Assembly (NCBI GenBank): GCA_964604675.1
Contig: CAZSAT010000023.1
Location: forward strand, 1 to 64,000
DNA: 64,000 bases
Source: CAZSAT01 sp964604675
GTDB taxonomy: Bacteria; Myxococcota_A; UBA796; CAJQPC01
Direction: 5' to 3'
Each line of letters starts with the position of its first letter. Within the stretch, counting starts at the first letter, position 1. Of the stretch, positions 26,906 to 34,724 are shown piece after piece. The position numbers were made by a program, and so were the translations under genes. The notes beneath the pieces are model-generated. The model was not told where the DNA came from. It ran no database searches and worked only from the letters and a program-made list of their open reading frames with translations.

Positions 26906-27472
26906 TTAACGCAGTTCTGAGAAGCGGCGCAACTCCCGCAAAACTGCTGCTCCCGGCTTTCCTGGAAGGATCGCGAGGGCCGACCGGGGGCCTTTCCCCA
27001 CATGGGCCCCCAGCCGCTCCGAGTTCCAGTCGAGTGGAACGGCCAGTCGCTCCCCCGAGCGCCGCTCGAGGTCGGCGGCCAGGCGCGGTGATGCGTCGGC
27101 CGCGAGCAGGACAGCGAGGGCGCCGTCCGCGAGGGCCAGCCGCACGCGGTCCTTGCCACCGTGGAGGCAGCCGCTGCGCGCTGCGAGCGAGAGCGCATCG
27201 GCGAGGGCCTTGGCGTTGGCAGCCCGAATTCGCTCCAGGAGCCCATCGGTGCGCACGGCACGCCGGAAGGCTCGGGTCAGCATGCGAGGCTTCTTCTCGA
27301 GCTGTTCGATCACCGATCGCTTCGGCGTGACCCAGGCTCCGCGGCCTGGAAGGCGCGCACGGTAGTCGACGTGCACGAGCCCGTCCGGTGCGACCACGAG
27401 GCGCACCAGATCCGCCGGCGCCCCACGCTCGCGGGTCACCACACAGCTGCGCTCGGGCACGTGCGCGCCCAC
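26906..27472 (-). CDS. YlxR (DUF448) fused to an L7Ae-like domain
   Basis: A 188-residue protein. Residues 1-75 match YlxR/DUF448: PERSCVVTRERG, LVRLVV and ARLPGRGAWV. Residues about 85-175 resemble the L7Ae/YlxQ-type fold (KALADALSLAARSGCL, LALLAADASPRLAADLERRS). In Gram-positive bacteria YlxR and YlxQ are separate neighbours; here they appear fused, as in several deltaproteobacterial homologues. Both are thought to bind RNA. It starts at GTG, 10 bases after nusA, and belongs to the rimP-nusA-infB operon. Confidence 0.82.
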   Translation of the reverse strand: MGAHVPERSCVVTRERGAPADLVRLVVAPDGLVHVDYRARLPGRGAWVTPKRSVIEQLEKKPRMLTRAFRRAVRTDGLLERIRAANAKALADALSLAARSGCLHGGKDRVRLALADGALAVLLAADASPRLAADLERRSGERLAVPLDWNSERLGAHVGKGPRSALAILPGKPGAAVLRELRRFSELR

Positions 27473-27482
27473 CGAGTCGCCC

Positions 27483-28856
27483 TCAGCCCTCGGGAGGCAG
27501 ATCCCCGTCAGCCTCCGGCGGCAACGCGTCGAGCACCGGCAGGTCTTCGTCCGCCTCGGGCGGGAGATCGTCCGCCATTTCCTCGGCCAGACGCTTCCGC
27601 TCGGCCTCTTCGAGGATGAGCTGCTCCAGCAACGAGTCGGCCAGCTCGATCACCTTCGTGGCGACGTCCTCTTCGATGTCGAGGATGTTGGACACCTCGT
27701 AGGTATCGGCATCCGCGAGCTCACGCGCGCTGCGCAGGCCGTGGCGGATCAGCATCTCGACGGCGTCCTCGTCCAGACCGTCTACCCGGGACAGTTCCAC
27801 GCGAGCCTGCTCGTTGATCTCCTGGTGCCTGGACTCCGAGAAGATGTCGATCTTCCAGCCGGTGAGCTGAGCGGCGAGCCGCACGTTCTGGCCCCGACGG
27901 CCGATCGCCTTGCTGAGCTGGTCGTCCGGGACGATCAGCTCCATGCAGTGCGTGTGCTCGTCGATGTAGACGCGCGTCACCTTGGCCGGCGCGATGCCGT
28001 GCACGATGAAGCGGGCCGGGTCCGGGTGGAAGGGGATGATGTCGATGGCCTCACCGCGCAGCTCCTGCACCACCGCCTGGACGCGGGAGCCCTTGAGACC
28101 GACACAGGCGCCGACCGGATCGACGTCGCTGTCGGTGCTGGAGACCGCGATCTTGGCGCGGAAGCCCGGCTCGCGGGCACAGGCCTCGATGCGCACGATC
28201 CCCTCGTAGATCTCGGGGACCTCGAGCTCGAACAGCTTCATGAGCAGCCCGGGGTGGCTCCGGGAGAGCACCACCTGTGGCGACTTGGACGCCCGGGTGA
28301 TGTCGAGCACGTACGCCTGGATGCGATCACCCTGCCGGTAGGTCTCCGTGGGGACCTGCTCTCGGCGGGGGAGGATGGCCTCGGCCCGGCCGAGGTCGAC
28401 CACGATGTTGCCCTTCTCGAAGCGCCGGACGATGCCCGTGATGAGCTCACCCTTCCGATCACGGAACTCCTGGAAGGTCATCTCGCGCTCGGCGTCGCGG
28501 ACCTTCTGGATGATCACCTGCTTGGCGGTCTGCGCCGCGATGCGACCCAGGATCTCGATGTTCATCTTCACGCCGAGCGAATCGCCGAGCTCGCAGTCGG
28601 GGTCGAGCTCCCGAGCTTCGTCGATGACCAGCTCGGTCTCCTCGTCCTCGATCTCGTCGACGACGGTCTTGAACTCGAAGAGCTCGACCTCGCCCAGCTC
28701 CTCGTTGTACTGGGCCTCGATGTCGCGCTCCATGCCGTAGCGCTTGCGCGCCGCGGCCTCCATCGCGGACTCGAGGACCTCGATGACGGCGTCGCGGGGG
28801 ATGTTCTTCTCGCGGTGGACCACGTCGATCAGACGGGCGAGATCGGAGGAGATCAT
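27483..28856 (-). CDS. nusA: Transcription termination/antitermination factor NusA
   Basis: A 457-residue RNA polymerase-binding factor that controls pausing, termination and antitermination. Domain order is normal: N-terminal RNAP-binding domain (1-130), S1 domain (about 130-200; ITGIVRRFEKGNIVVDLG), KH1 and KH2 (AVSSTDSDVDPVGACVG; IGRRGQNVRLAAQLTGW), then a helix-hairpin-helix region and an acidic, Pro/Glu-rich tail with repeated LPPEAD units. Its ATG overlaps the rimP stop by four bases (ATGA). Confidence 0.96.
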   Translation of the reverse strand: MISSDLARLIDVVHREKNIPRDAVIEVLESAMEAAARKRYGMERDIEAQYNEELGEVELFEFKTVVDEIEDEETELVIDEARELDPDCELGDSLGVKMNIEILGRIAAQTAKQVIIQKVRDAEREMTFQEFRDRKGELITGIVRRFEKGNIVVDLGRAEAILPRREQVPTETYRQGDRIQAYVLDITRASKSPQVVLSRSHPGLLMKLFELEVPEIYEGIVRIEACAREPGFRAKIAVSSTDSDVDPVGACVGLKGSRVQAVVQELRGEAIDIIPFHPDPARFIVHGIAPAKVTRVYIDEHTHCMELIVPDDQLSKAIGRRGQNVRLAAQLTGWKIDIFSESRHQEINEQARVELSRVDGLDEDAVEMLIRHGLRSARELADADTYEVSNILDIEEDVATKVIELADSLLEQLILEEAERKRLAEEMADDLPPEADEDLPVLDALPPEADGDLPPEG

Positions 28857-29377
28857 GAGGTGGGCTCCTTGGCTACGACACGCGGAGGGGGAGCCTCCGC
28901 GAGTTGGCGATAGGTCTCGAGGTCGAGCACCAGCGCGGCACGCTCGATGGCGTCCCAGCGGATGCGGTGGGTCTGTCCGTCCACGTCGATGAGCACGTGG
29001 TCGTCTTCCGTGCCCAGCAGCACGCCCCGGTAGCGACGTCGGGCCTCGTCGGGTGCGAGCCTGAGGCGGGCCGGGAAGCCGGCGAAGCGGGCGAAGTCCT
29101 CGAGCATCATCAGCGGACGGTCGATGCCCGGCGAGCTGACCTCGAGGTTGTAGGCGCCGTCGATCGGATCTTCGACATCGAGCACCGGCGACAGGGCGTG
29201 GCTGGCTGCCGCGCACTCCTGCACCCCGACCCCTCCGGGCTTGTCGATGCTGACGCGCAGCACGCGACGACCATGGTCGGTGGTGAGCTCGACCGCCACC
29301 AGCTCGAGCTCCAGCCGCTCCAACGAAGGAGTCAGCAGGCGGTACAGCTCGAGCTCCTGCAGGCGGTTGGCGGTCAC
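28853..29377 (-). CDS. rimP: Ribosome maturation factor RimP
   Basis: A 174-residue protein needed for 30S subunit maturation. It has the RimP pattern: an N-terminal domain with LELELVAVEL and VLRVSIDKPGGVGVQECAAAS, the conserved YNLEVSSPGIDRPL, and a C-terminal SH3-like domain with YRGVLLGTEDDHVLIDV. The GTG at 29377 was chosen because it has CCGAGGACC upstream and matches the usual family start; the frame is open about 25 codons further but through a terminator hairpin. It is the first gene of the rimP-nusA-ylxR-infB operon. Confidence 0.93.
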   Translation of the reverse strand: MTANRLQELELYRLLTPSLERLELELVAVELTTDHGRRVLRVSIDKPGGVGVQECAAASHALSPVLDVEDPIDGAYNLEVSSPGIDRPLMMLEDFARFAGFPARLRLAPDEARRRYRGVLLGTEDDHVLIDVDGQTHRIRWDAIERAALVLDLETYRQLAEAPPPRVVAKEPTS

Positions 29378-29392
29378 GGGTCCTCGGCAGAG

Positions 29393-29426
29393 AAAAAAAG
29401 GAGCCGCCCGGACGGGCCGCTCCTTT
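29393..29426 (-). terminator. Rho-independent terminator after the pal-cpoB genes
   Basis: On the minus strand AAAGGAGCGGCCCG, a two-base loop, and CGGGCGGCTCCTTT form a long, nearly perfect GC-rich stem that runs straight into a T tract. It separates pal-cpoB from rimP. Confidence 0.85.
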
Positions 29427-29487
29427 GGTAAGTCGCGTCGTTGACGGTCCACCTAACGGCGCGTCGATGCGTCGGCAAGGCTGCCGG

Positions 29488-30348
29488 CTACTGCTTGAGC
29501 AGCTCCTTGGCTTCCGCGGCCGCCTTGGTCTTGGGGTAGCGCGCGATGACGTCCTCCCAGAAGAGGCGTGCCTCCATGCTCTTGCCGAGCTTCGCGAAGC
29601 ACTCGCCCTGCCGGACCATGGCCCAGCTCGCCCAGGGCGAATCGGCATGGCTGCTGACGACGTCCTCGAAGCGCAAGATGGCTTGCTGGTAGCCCCCCTC
29701 GTTGAACCAGCTCTCGGCGAGTCGGTACCTGGCTTCCGGCACGAGCTCCGCCTCGGCGTCGGCCTCGACGAGGCGTTCCAGGATGGCGCGAGCCGCCCGC
29801 GGGCGGTTCTCACGGAGGTGCGAACGCGCGAGCTCCATCAACTCGTCGGGCGTGCCGCCGGTCTCGACCTCCTCCTCGCCCTGGTCGGCCTGTTCGTCGA
29901 CCCCTCCCCCGTCCTCTGCCGCGCTCCCGGTGTCCGAGCCGCCAGGCTCCTCCTCCAGCTCGGGCGGATCGGCCGGCTCCAAGCCGAGGTTCTCCTCCAG
30001 TGCCCCGGCGCGAAGCTCCAGCCACGTGAGTCGGAAGTCGGCGTCGTCTCGGAAGCTGGTGCCGGTGCCCAGTCCATCGTCCAGCTCGTGCTGGAGGAGC
30101 TCGACTTGACCGCGCAGCCGACGGACCTCGAGCACGACCTGGTCGAAGCTCTCGAGGCTGGCAGCGTCCTGCTCGGACTGGTAGCGCAACACCTCTTCGA
30201 GTTGGTCGACCTGCCGCTCGAGGCTGCTCGCGCGCATCTCGGTCTGCTCACCACGCTGGCGTGCCAGCGCGATCTCGCGCTGAAGGCCATCGCTGGCGCT
30301 CTGTCCGGTCCGGTCCAACACGCAGGACAAGGTGAGAAGCGTCCACAT
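29488..30348 (-). CDS. CpoB/YbgF-like coiled-coil and TPR lipoprotein
   Basis: A 286-residue protein that begins MWTLLTLSC, a very short lipobox leader. Residues about 15-85 form a coiled coil, followed by an acidic Gly/Asp/Glu linker, then TPR repeats at about 165-285 (RYRLAESWFNEGGYQQAILRF, then the YPKTKAAAEAKELL end). This is the layout of CpoB/YbgF, the Tol-Pal-associated periplasmic regulator that links outer-membrane constriction to wall synthesis. Its ATG overlaps the pal stop (TGATG). E. coli CpoB is soluble; the lipid anchor is a difference. Confidence 0.8.
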   Translation of the reverse strand: MWTLLTLSCVLDRTGQSASDGLQREIALARQRGEQTEMRASSLERQVDQLEEVLRYQSEQDAASLESFDQVVLEVRRLRGQVELLQHELDDGLGTGTSFRDDADFRLTWLELRAGALEENLGLEPADPPELEEEPGGSDTGSAAEDGGGVDEQADQGEEEVETGGTPDELMELARSHLRENRPRAARAILERLVEADAEAELVPEARYRLAESWFNEGGYQQAILRFEDVVSSHADSPWASWAMVRQGECFAKLGKSMEARLFWEDVIARYPKTKAAAEAKELLKQ

Positions 30349-31076
30349 CAGCGCTGCAACTCCAGCTCGACCCGCCGGTTCTTGGACCAGGCGGCTTCGT
30401 CGTGACCGCCGACCAGCGGACGCTCCTCGCCGTAGCTCACCGCCTCGATGCGGCTGGGGCTCACCCCGCGCCGCACGAGGGCGCTCTTCACCGCCTCCGC
30501 CCGCCGGTTGCCCAGGGCGATGTTGTAGGTCGTGGTGCCACGCTCGTCGCAGTGCCCCTCGAGGCGAACGTCACCGCGCACGTCGGCCAGGCACGCCGCC
30601 AGCTCGGCCACCTGGCGGTTCGACTCGGTGGTCAATGTGGACGCGTCGAACTCGAAGTAGATCGTGGCCGATTCGCAGGGCTTGCGTGCAGGGGTCGTGT
30701 TGAGCGCTCGCACGATGAGACCAGACCGGAGCACCGAGCGCTCGCCCCCCGGGTTCATCACGGTCACGTCGACGGCGCCGGATGGAAGCCCCGGAGCGGT
30801 GACCCGCGCCGTGTTGCCGTCGAGCACGGTGACCGAGACGGCCTCGCGCTCGTCGAAGAACACCCGCATGCCGTCGGCGAACTCCGATCCGTACAGCATG
30901 GCATCGAAGCCCTGATCGGCCTTCGCGGAGGCGGGGTCGATCGAGATGAGCTGGAGCATCACCTCGGGCCCCTGGATGTCCAAGGTGTCGTCGGGGGGCG
31001 GGTCCTGCCGGCACTTGGAGGCCGTCAACATCGGCACCAACAAGAGCACCAGGGACCAGCGCGTCGTTCGCTTCAT
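30348..31076 (-). CDS. pal: Pal-like OmpA-family lipoprotein with an IPT/TIG domain
   Basis: A 242-residue exported protein. The leader ends at TASKC, a weak lipobox with Lys before the Cys. Residues about 40-125 resemble an IPT/TIG Ig-like domain (DGMRVFFDEREAVSV ... VTVMNPGG). Residues 135-242 are an OmpA/Pal peptidoglycan-binding domain: IYFEFDASTLT, LEGHCDERGTTTYNIALG and NRRVEL. It is followed by cpoB, the usual Tol-Pal partner, but no tolA, tolB, tolQ or tolR lies in the window. The TIG insert is not part of standard Pal. Confidence 0.85.
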   Translation of the reverse strand: MKRTTRWSLVLLLVPMLTASKCRQDPPPDDTLDIQGPEVMLQLISIDPASAKADQGFDAMLYGSEFADGMRVFFDEREAVSVTVLDGNTARVTAPGLPSGAVDVTVMNPGGERSVLRSGLIVRALNTTPARKPCESATIYFEFDASTLTTESNRQVAELAACLADVRGDVRLEGHCDERGTTTYNIALGNRRAEAVKSALVRRGVSPSRIEAVSYGEERPLVGGHDEAAWSKNRRVELELQR

Positions 31077-31121
31077 CGGGATTCGCTCCAGCCTTCGTCG
31101 TAGGCCAGAAGTCTTGCCGTG

Positions 31122-32381
31122 TCAAGGGTCTTCTGGCTGCAGACCCTCGGACTGCAAGCGCTCGAGGGGCGATTCCTCTTCCGGCGCGTAGAACCAGGCC
31201 GCCTCCGACGCCGAGATCCAGCCGAGCTCCGCCGCCGTCCGGTGCCCGATGCGCACCTCGCGCAGCTCCGAAGCCTCGCGCTCGGCCGTGCGCGACAAGG
31301 GGATGTCGACCGCCATCAACTCGGCATACCTCTGCGGGTAGAGCGGCCGGACGAAGGGCTCGACGTAGCCCTCGGGGTAGGTCGCGTGGAAGCTGGCTTC
31401 GTCGTACTTGTCGCTCGCGCCGAGGGTGTGCCCGAGCTCGTGCGCGATCGTGACCAGGGCGTAGGCCGGGTTCCACTCCTCGGCGCTCACCCACGCCACG
31501 GCCAGGCGGCCCTTCTCGGAGCCGCGCGAGTGCGAGGCCACGTCGCCACCTTGCGGTGTGAACACCACGAACACGCGGACATCGAAGTTGTCCGGGGAGA
31601 GTCCCTGATCACGGAGGAGGCCGTTCCAGTACCGGGGGTAGAGCACGCTGCGCCACAGCAGCGTGAGGGTGCCCTCCGCCTCGTGGAGCTTCGGAGGCGT
31701 CGGGAGGAAGTCCTCGGGTCCGTAGGTGCGCAGCTCCATGAACTCCCGCTCCGCTCCCACGTACCGGCTGTACTCGAGGTCGTACCAGGCCTTGACGTCT
31801 CGCCAGGACGGTCCCGCGAAGCCGTCGGTCACGCGTCCGTTGAGCTGGCGCACGAGCTGGTGCCGACGCATGTCGCCGGGGGCGTACTGGAAGAGCCCGA
31901 CGAGCACCGTGCCCCCGTCGAGGGCCCGCGCGTCCTGGCGGAGGTGCTCGACGACCTGCTGCAGGAACACCACGAACCCCAGCACCAGGAGGAGCTGGCG
32001 CACCCTCGTGGTACGCGTGCGGCCGACGTGCTCGCGGTGATGCGCGGGGCAGAGCCGGGCGCCCCGCGCTTCGAGCCGACAGCGGCTGCAGAGGGCCGTG
32101 GTGCAGACCGAACAGGCATCGATGGCGTACTCCGCCGAGTGAGCGGGGCAGAACAGCTCGCCTTGCTCGAACTCTCGCACCACGACGACGCCAGCGCCCG
32201 CGGCACGCAGTCGGTCGACGGTGTCCACCGCCGCGACGGTGTCGTCGGTCAGCCGCAGCACCATGGGAAGCTCCTTCCGCTCGGGCACGGCACGCCGAGG
32301 GAGGAGCTCCCTGAGGTCGTCCGCGTCTTCCGGAAGGGAGATCAAGACGATGCGGTAGCGGACACCGCCCGGCGTGCTCAC
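31122..32381 (-). CDS. Membrane-anchored HELGH metalloprotease-like protein
   Basis: A 419-residue protein with an unusual layout. Residues about 8-70 look like a small alpha/beta domain reminiscent of ribosomal L12 C-terminal or related folds. Residues 77-118 hold a Cys/His-rich zinc-binding region (CPAH, CSVC, CSRC, CPAH) like a B-box. A transmembrane helix follows (about 127-145), then a long outer domain with the zinc-protease motif TIAHELGHTLGASDKYD near residue 315, where HELGH and the later Asp/His could bind zinc as in archaemetzincin- or metzincin-like enzymes. Substrate unknown. It starts at GTG after GGTGGAGCC and is divergent from the GT-C gene. Confidence 0.6.
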   Translation of the reverse strand: MSTPGGVRYRIVLISLPEDADDLRELLPRRAVPERKELPMVLRLTDDTVAAVDTVDRLRAAGAGVVVVREFEQGELFCPAHSAEYAIDACSVCTTALCSRCRLEARGARLCPAHHREHVGRTRTTRVRQLLLVLGFVVFLQQVVEHLRQDARALDGGTVLVGLFQYAPGDMRRHQLVRQLNGRVTDGFAGPSWRDVKAWYDLEYSRYVGAEREFMELRTYGPEDFLPTPPKLHEAEGTLTLLWRSVLYPRYWNGLLRDQGLSPDNFDVRVFVVFTPQGGDVASHSRGSEKGRLAVAWVSAEEWNPAYALVTIAHELGHTLGASDKYDEASFHATYPEGYVEPFVRPLYPQRYAELMAVDIPLSRTAEREASELREVRIGHRTAAELGWISASEAAWFYAPEEESPLERLQSEGLQPEDP

Positions 32382-32415
32382 GGCTCCACCTCGGTCATCA
32401 ACCTATCATCGGCCC

Positions 32416-33738
32416 ATGACCGCCCGGCTTTCGTCGTTGTGGCTTCCGGCAGCGTGCGTCGCCGGGGCGACCATCGCCTGCACAGCGCTCGATCCGCGCA
32501 CCGACAACCAGGCCTTCGTCGCGGTCGTGCTGGTGTGGGCGGCGCTGGCGTGCGGGGCGGCGTGGACGGTCCGGCAGGCGTCGGCCGTGCCGCGCTGGAC
32601 CCTGGTCGCGGCCGTCGCCCTCCGCGCGATCGCGCTGGGCCTGCCCCTGACCTTGAGCGACGACGTCTTCCGGTACTTGTGGGAGGGGCAGGTGCAGGTC
32701 GCCGGCCACAACCCCTTCCTCTACGCCCCCGAAGCGTCCGAGCTGGCCGCTCTCCGCGATGGGATCTGGGAGCAGGTGAACCACAAGGGGGTGTCGACGA
32801 TCTACCCCCCCCTGGCCCTGCACCTCTTCACGCTCGTGTCGGCGCTGGCCTACGTCCCGCTCACGTGGAAGATCGTCGCGGGTCTGGCAGACCTGGCCCT
32901 GCTCCACCAGCTGGGCCGTCTGGTTCGCGCGCGCTCAGGCCGCGCCTGGGCCATCGTGGCGTACGCACTCCACCCCCTGCCCGTGCTCGAGTCGGCAGGG
33001 AGCGGGCACCTCGAGCCGCTCGCGCTGCTCGCCCTCGTGGTCGGCTTGCGCCTCTGGGACGCCGGGCGGGTACGGGGGGCGTGGCTCGCGCTCGCGGTGG
33101 GAGCGGGCATCAAGATCCTCCCCGCGGTGGCCGGCGTGTCGATGCTCCGTCGCGTGCGGGCCGACACGGCCGTCGGCGCGCTTGGCGGAGGGCTCCTCCT
33201 GGGCTTGGCGACCCTCCCCTTCCTGGCCGCCGGTCCGACCCTCCTCCGCGGCTTCGGCACCTACTACGAGAGCTGGGCCTTCAATGCGGCGCTCTTCCCG
33301 TGGATCCAGACCGTGGCGGGCGACGCCGCCCGGCCGGTCGCCGTCGGAGTCGGGGCCTTGGCTTGCGCCATCGCGACGCTCCGGCTCCGGGACCCTGCGC
33401 GTCTGGCCTTGTTCGTCGGGGGGGCGCTGGTCCTGCTCTCGCCCGTGGTCCACCCCTGGTACGTGCTGTGGGCGCTGGTGCCGGCCCTCTGCGTCGGCGC
33501 GTGGCCCTGGCTGGTCCTGGCCAGCACCACCTTGTCGGCGTACCTTGTCCTGGGAACCCTGGACCCCACCACGGGTGCCTGGACCGAAGCCGGATGGGTG
33601 CGATGGCTCGAATACCCTCCCATGGCGCTCGCCGGCCTCTGGTGGTGGCGACGCCGGACGAAGCCTTGGAGCGCGCCGGGATCCGCGCCGGGCGGTGGCT
33701 CGTCGTCGTTCCCGACGCCACGCGCTGCCTCGACCTAG
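32416..33738 (+). CDS. GT-C/GT87-like membrane glycosyltransferase
   Basis: A 440-residue protein with about ten hydrophobic segments. The first outer loop has the marker TLSDDVFRYLWEGQVQVAGHNPFLYAP, typical of polyprenyl-phosphate-dependent mannosyltransferases in the DUF2029/GT87 group, where the Asp pair is catalytic. Such enzymes transfer sugars from a lipid carrier on the outer side of the inner membrane. The ATG at 32416 was chosen because hydrophobic sequence begins at once. The last 25 residues are Ser/Pro/Gly-rich and lie over the start of the next gene, which reads in another frame. Confidence 0.75.
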   Translation: MTARLSSLWLPAACVAGATIACTALDPRTDNQAFVAVVLVWAALACGAAWTVRQASAVPRWTLVAAVALRAIALGLPLTLSDDVFRYLWEGQVQVAGHNPFLYAPEASELAALRDGIWEQVNHKGVSTIYPPLALHLFTLVSALAYVPLTWKIVAGLADLALLHQLGRLVRARSGRAWAIVAYALHPLPVLESAGSGHLEPLALLALVVGLRLWDAGRVRGAWLALAVGAGIKILPAVAGVSMLRRVRADTAVGALGGGLLLGLATLPFLAAGPTLLRGFGTYYESWAFNAALFPWIQTVAGDAARPVAVGVGALACAIATLRLRDPARLALFVGGALVLLSPVVHPWYVLWALVPALCVGAWPWLVLASTTLSAYLVLGTLDPTTGAWTEAGWVRWLEYPPMALAGLWWWRRRTKPWSAPGSAPGGGSSSFPTPRAAST

Positions 33739-34724
33739 GCGCCGCGCTCGCTGCGCTCCGCCCCCGACTGGGCGCGAGCGTCGAGGTGCTGGTCGGCCTC
33801 GGTCTCCACCGGCCGACGTCCCCCGCGGAACGAGCGACGCTGGCTAAGAGCGTGGACTGGCCGATCCTCGACCACGACCTCGACGACGTGGTCGACCTCG
33901 ACCAGGTGGACGGCGTCCCTCTCCAGGTCACGCGGCGGGTGGCGGAGGCTGAGCGGGTGCTCACGGTCGGCGTGGTGGAGCTGCACCAATACGCCGGCTT
34001 CTCCGGCGGCCACAAGGGGGTGGTCGTGGGGTGTGGGGGACGCGACACCCTGGCGGCGCTCCACCGCCGAGACCTCGTGTGTGACCCCCGTGTCGAGGTC
34101 GGGCGCCTCAGCCAGAACCCCTTCCGAGACGCCATCGACGCCCTGGGGGAGCGCCTCGGAACGGTGGAGAGCGCCTTGCAGGCCCTCCCGGACGGACGCT
34201 GGGTCGCGGGCCCACCCATCGCCGCCCACCGAGCGGCGGCCGAGGCTCAAGACGTGTGGACGCCCGTGTCCAAGGACTACGACAGCGTGCTCCTGCGGGT
34301 GCCGACCGCCAAGGCCGCGAACGCCTACCAGGCCAGCCGGGCAGCGACCTACCTCGGGCTGAGCCCCGCGCCCCCCCTGCGCCCCGGCGCGCACCTCGTG
34401 GTCGACGCCGCCTGCCCGGAAGGCGTGGGCCGAGGCGCGGGCGAGCAAGCCTTCGCGGCCCTGCTCGGTAGCACCCGCCCCCCCTGGGGCCAGCTCCTCT
34501 CCGGCTCCGCGGCACGAGGCGCCGGCCTCCAGCGGGCCTGGATGCTGGCGCGGCTGGCCAGGCGGTTCCGGCTGACCTTCGCCGGATGCCAGACCGCGGC
34601 CGAGCTCCGCTCCTTTGGCCTGGACGCCACCGAGGAGCCCGCCGAGCAGGTGGCCGGAGAGCGTGCCCTCCAGGTGCCCGCGCCCTTCGTCAGCTTGCCC
34701 CAGCGGGCCGTCGCCAGCTCGTGA
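33603..34724 (+). CDS. LarA-like (DUF2088) protein
   Basis: A roughly 373-residue protein that resembles nickel-dependent lactate racemase LarA. Matching features are VVVPDATRCLDLGAAL near the start (LarA has VSDITRPTP), HQYAGFSGGHKGVVVG in the middle (LarA HYFAGFSGGRKA) and NPFRDAI. The N-terminal ~50 residues of LarA are missing. Starts possible are ATG 33594, ATG 33603 or GTG 33642; 33603 is a compromise. The reaction catalysed is unknown, and the larB, larC and larE genes that build the nickel cofactor are not nearby. Its end overlaps the convergent GT2 gene by 35 bases. Confidence 0.65.
   Translation: MARIPSHGARRPLVVATPDEALERAGIRAGRWLVVVPDATRCLDLGAALAALRPRLGASVEVLVGLGLHRPTSPAERATLAKSVDWPILDHDLDDVVDLDQVDGVPLQVTRRVAEAERVLTVGVVELHQYAGFSGGHKGVVVGCGGRDTLAALHRRDLVCDPRVEVGRLSQNPFRDAIDALGERLGTVESALQALPDGRWVAGPPIAAHRAAAEAQDVWTPVSKDYDSVLLRVPTAKAANAYQASRAATYLGLSPAPPLRPGAHLVVDAACPEGVGRGAGEQAFAALLGSTRPPWGQLLSGSAARGAGLQRAWMLARLARRFRLTFAGCQTAAELRSFGLDATEEPAEQVAGERALQVPAPFVSLPQRAVASS

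Noticed and set aside
24161..26920. A 919-residue plus-strand open frame opposite infB
   Set aside because: It is the antisense of IF-2; the His/Leu/Asp-rich translation has no domain, and long antisense frames are expected at this GC content.
31119..33602. The upstream part of a 1201-residue plus-strand frame
   Set aside because: It runs antisense to the metalloprotease and out of frame with the GT-C gene; only the LarA-like end (from about 33603) is supported.
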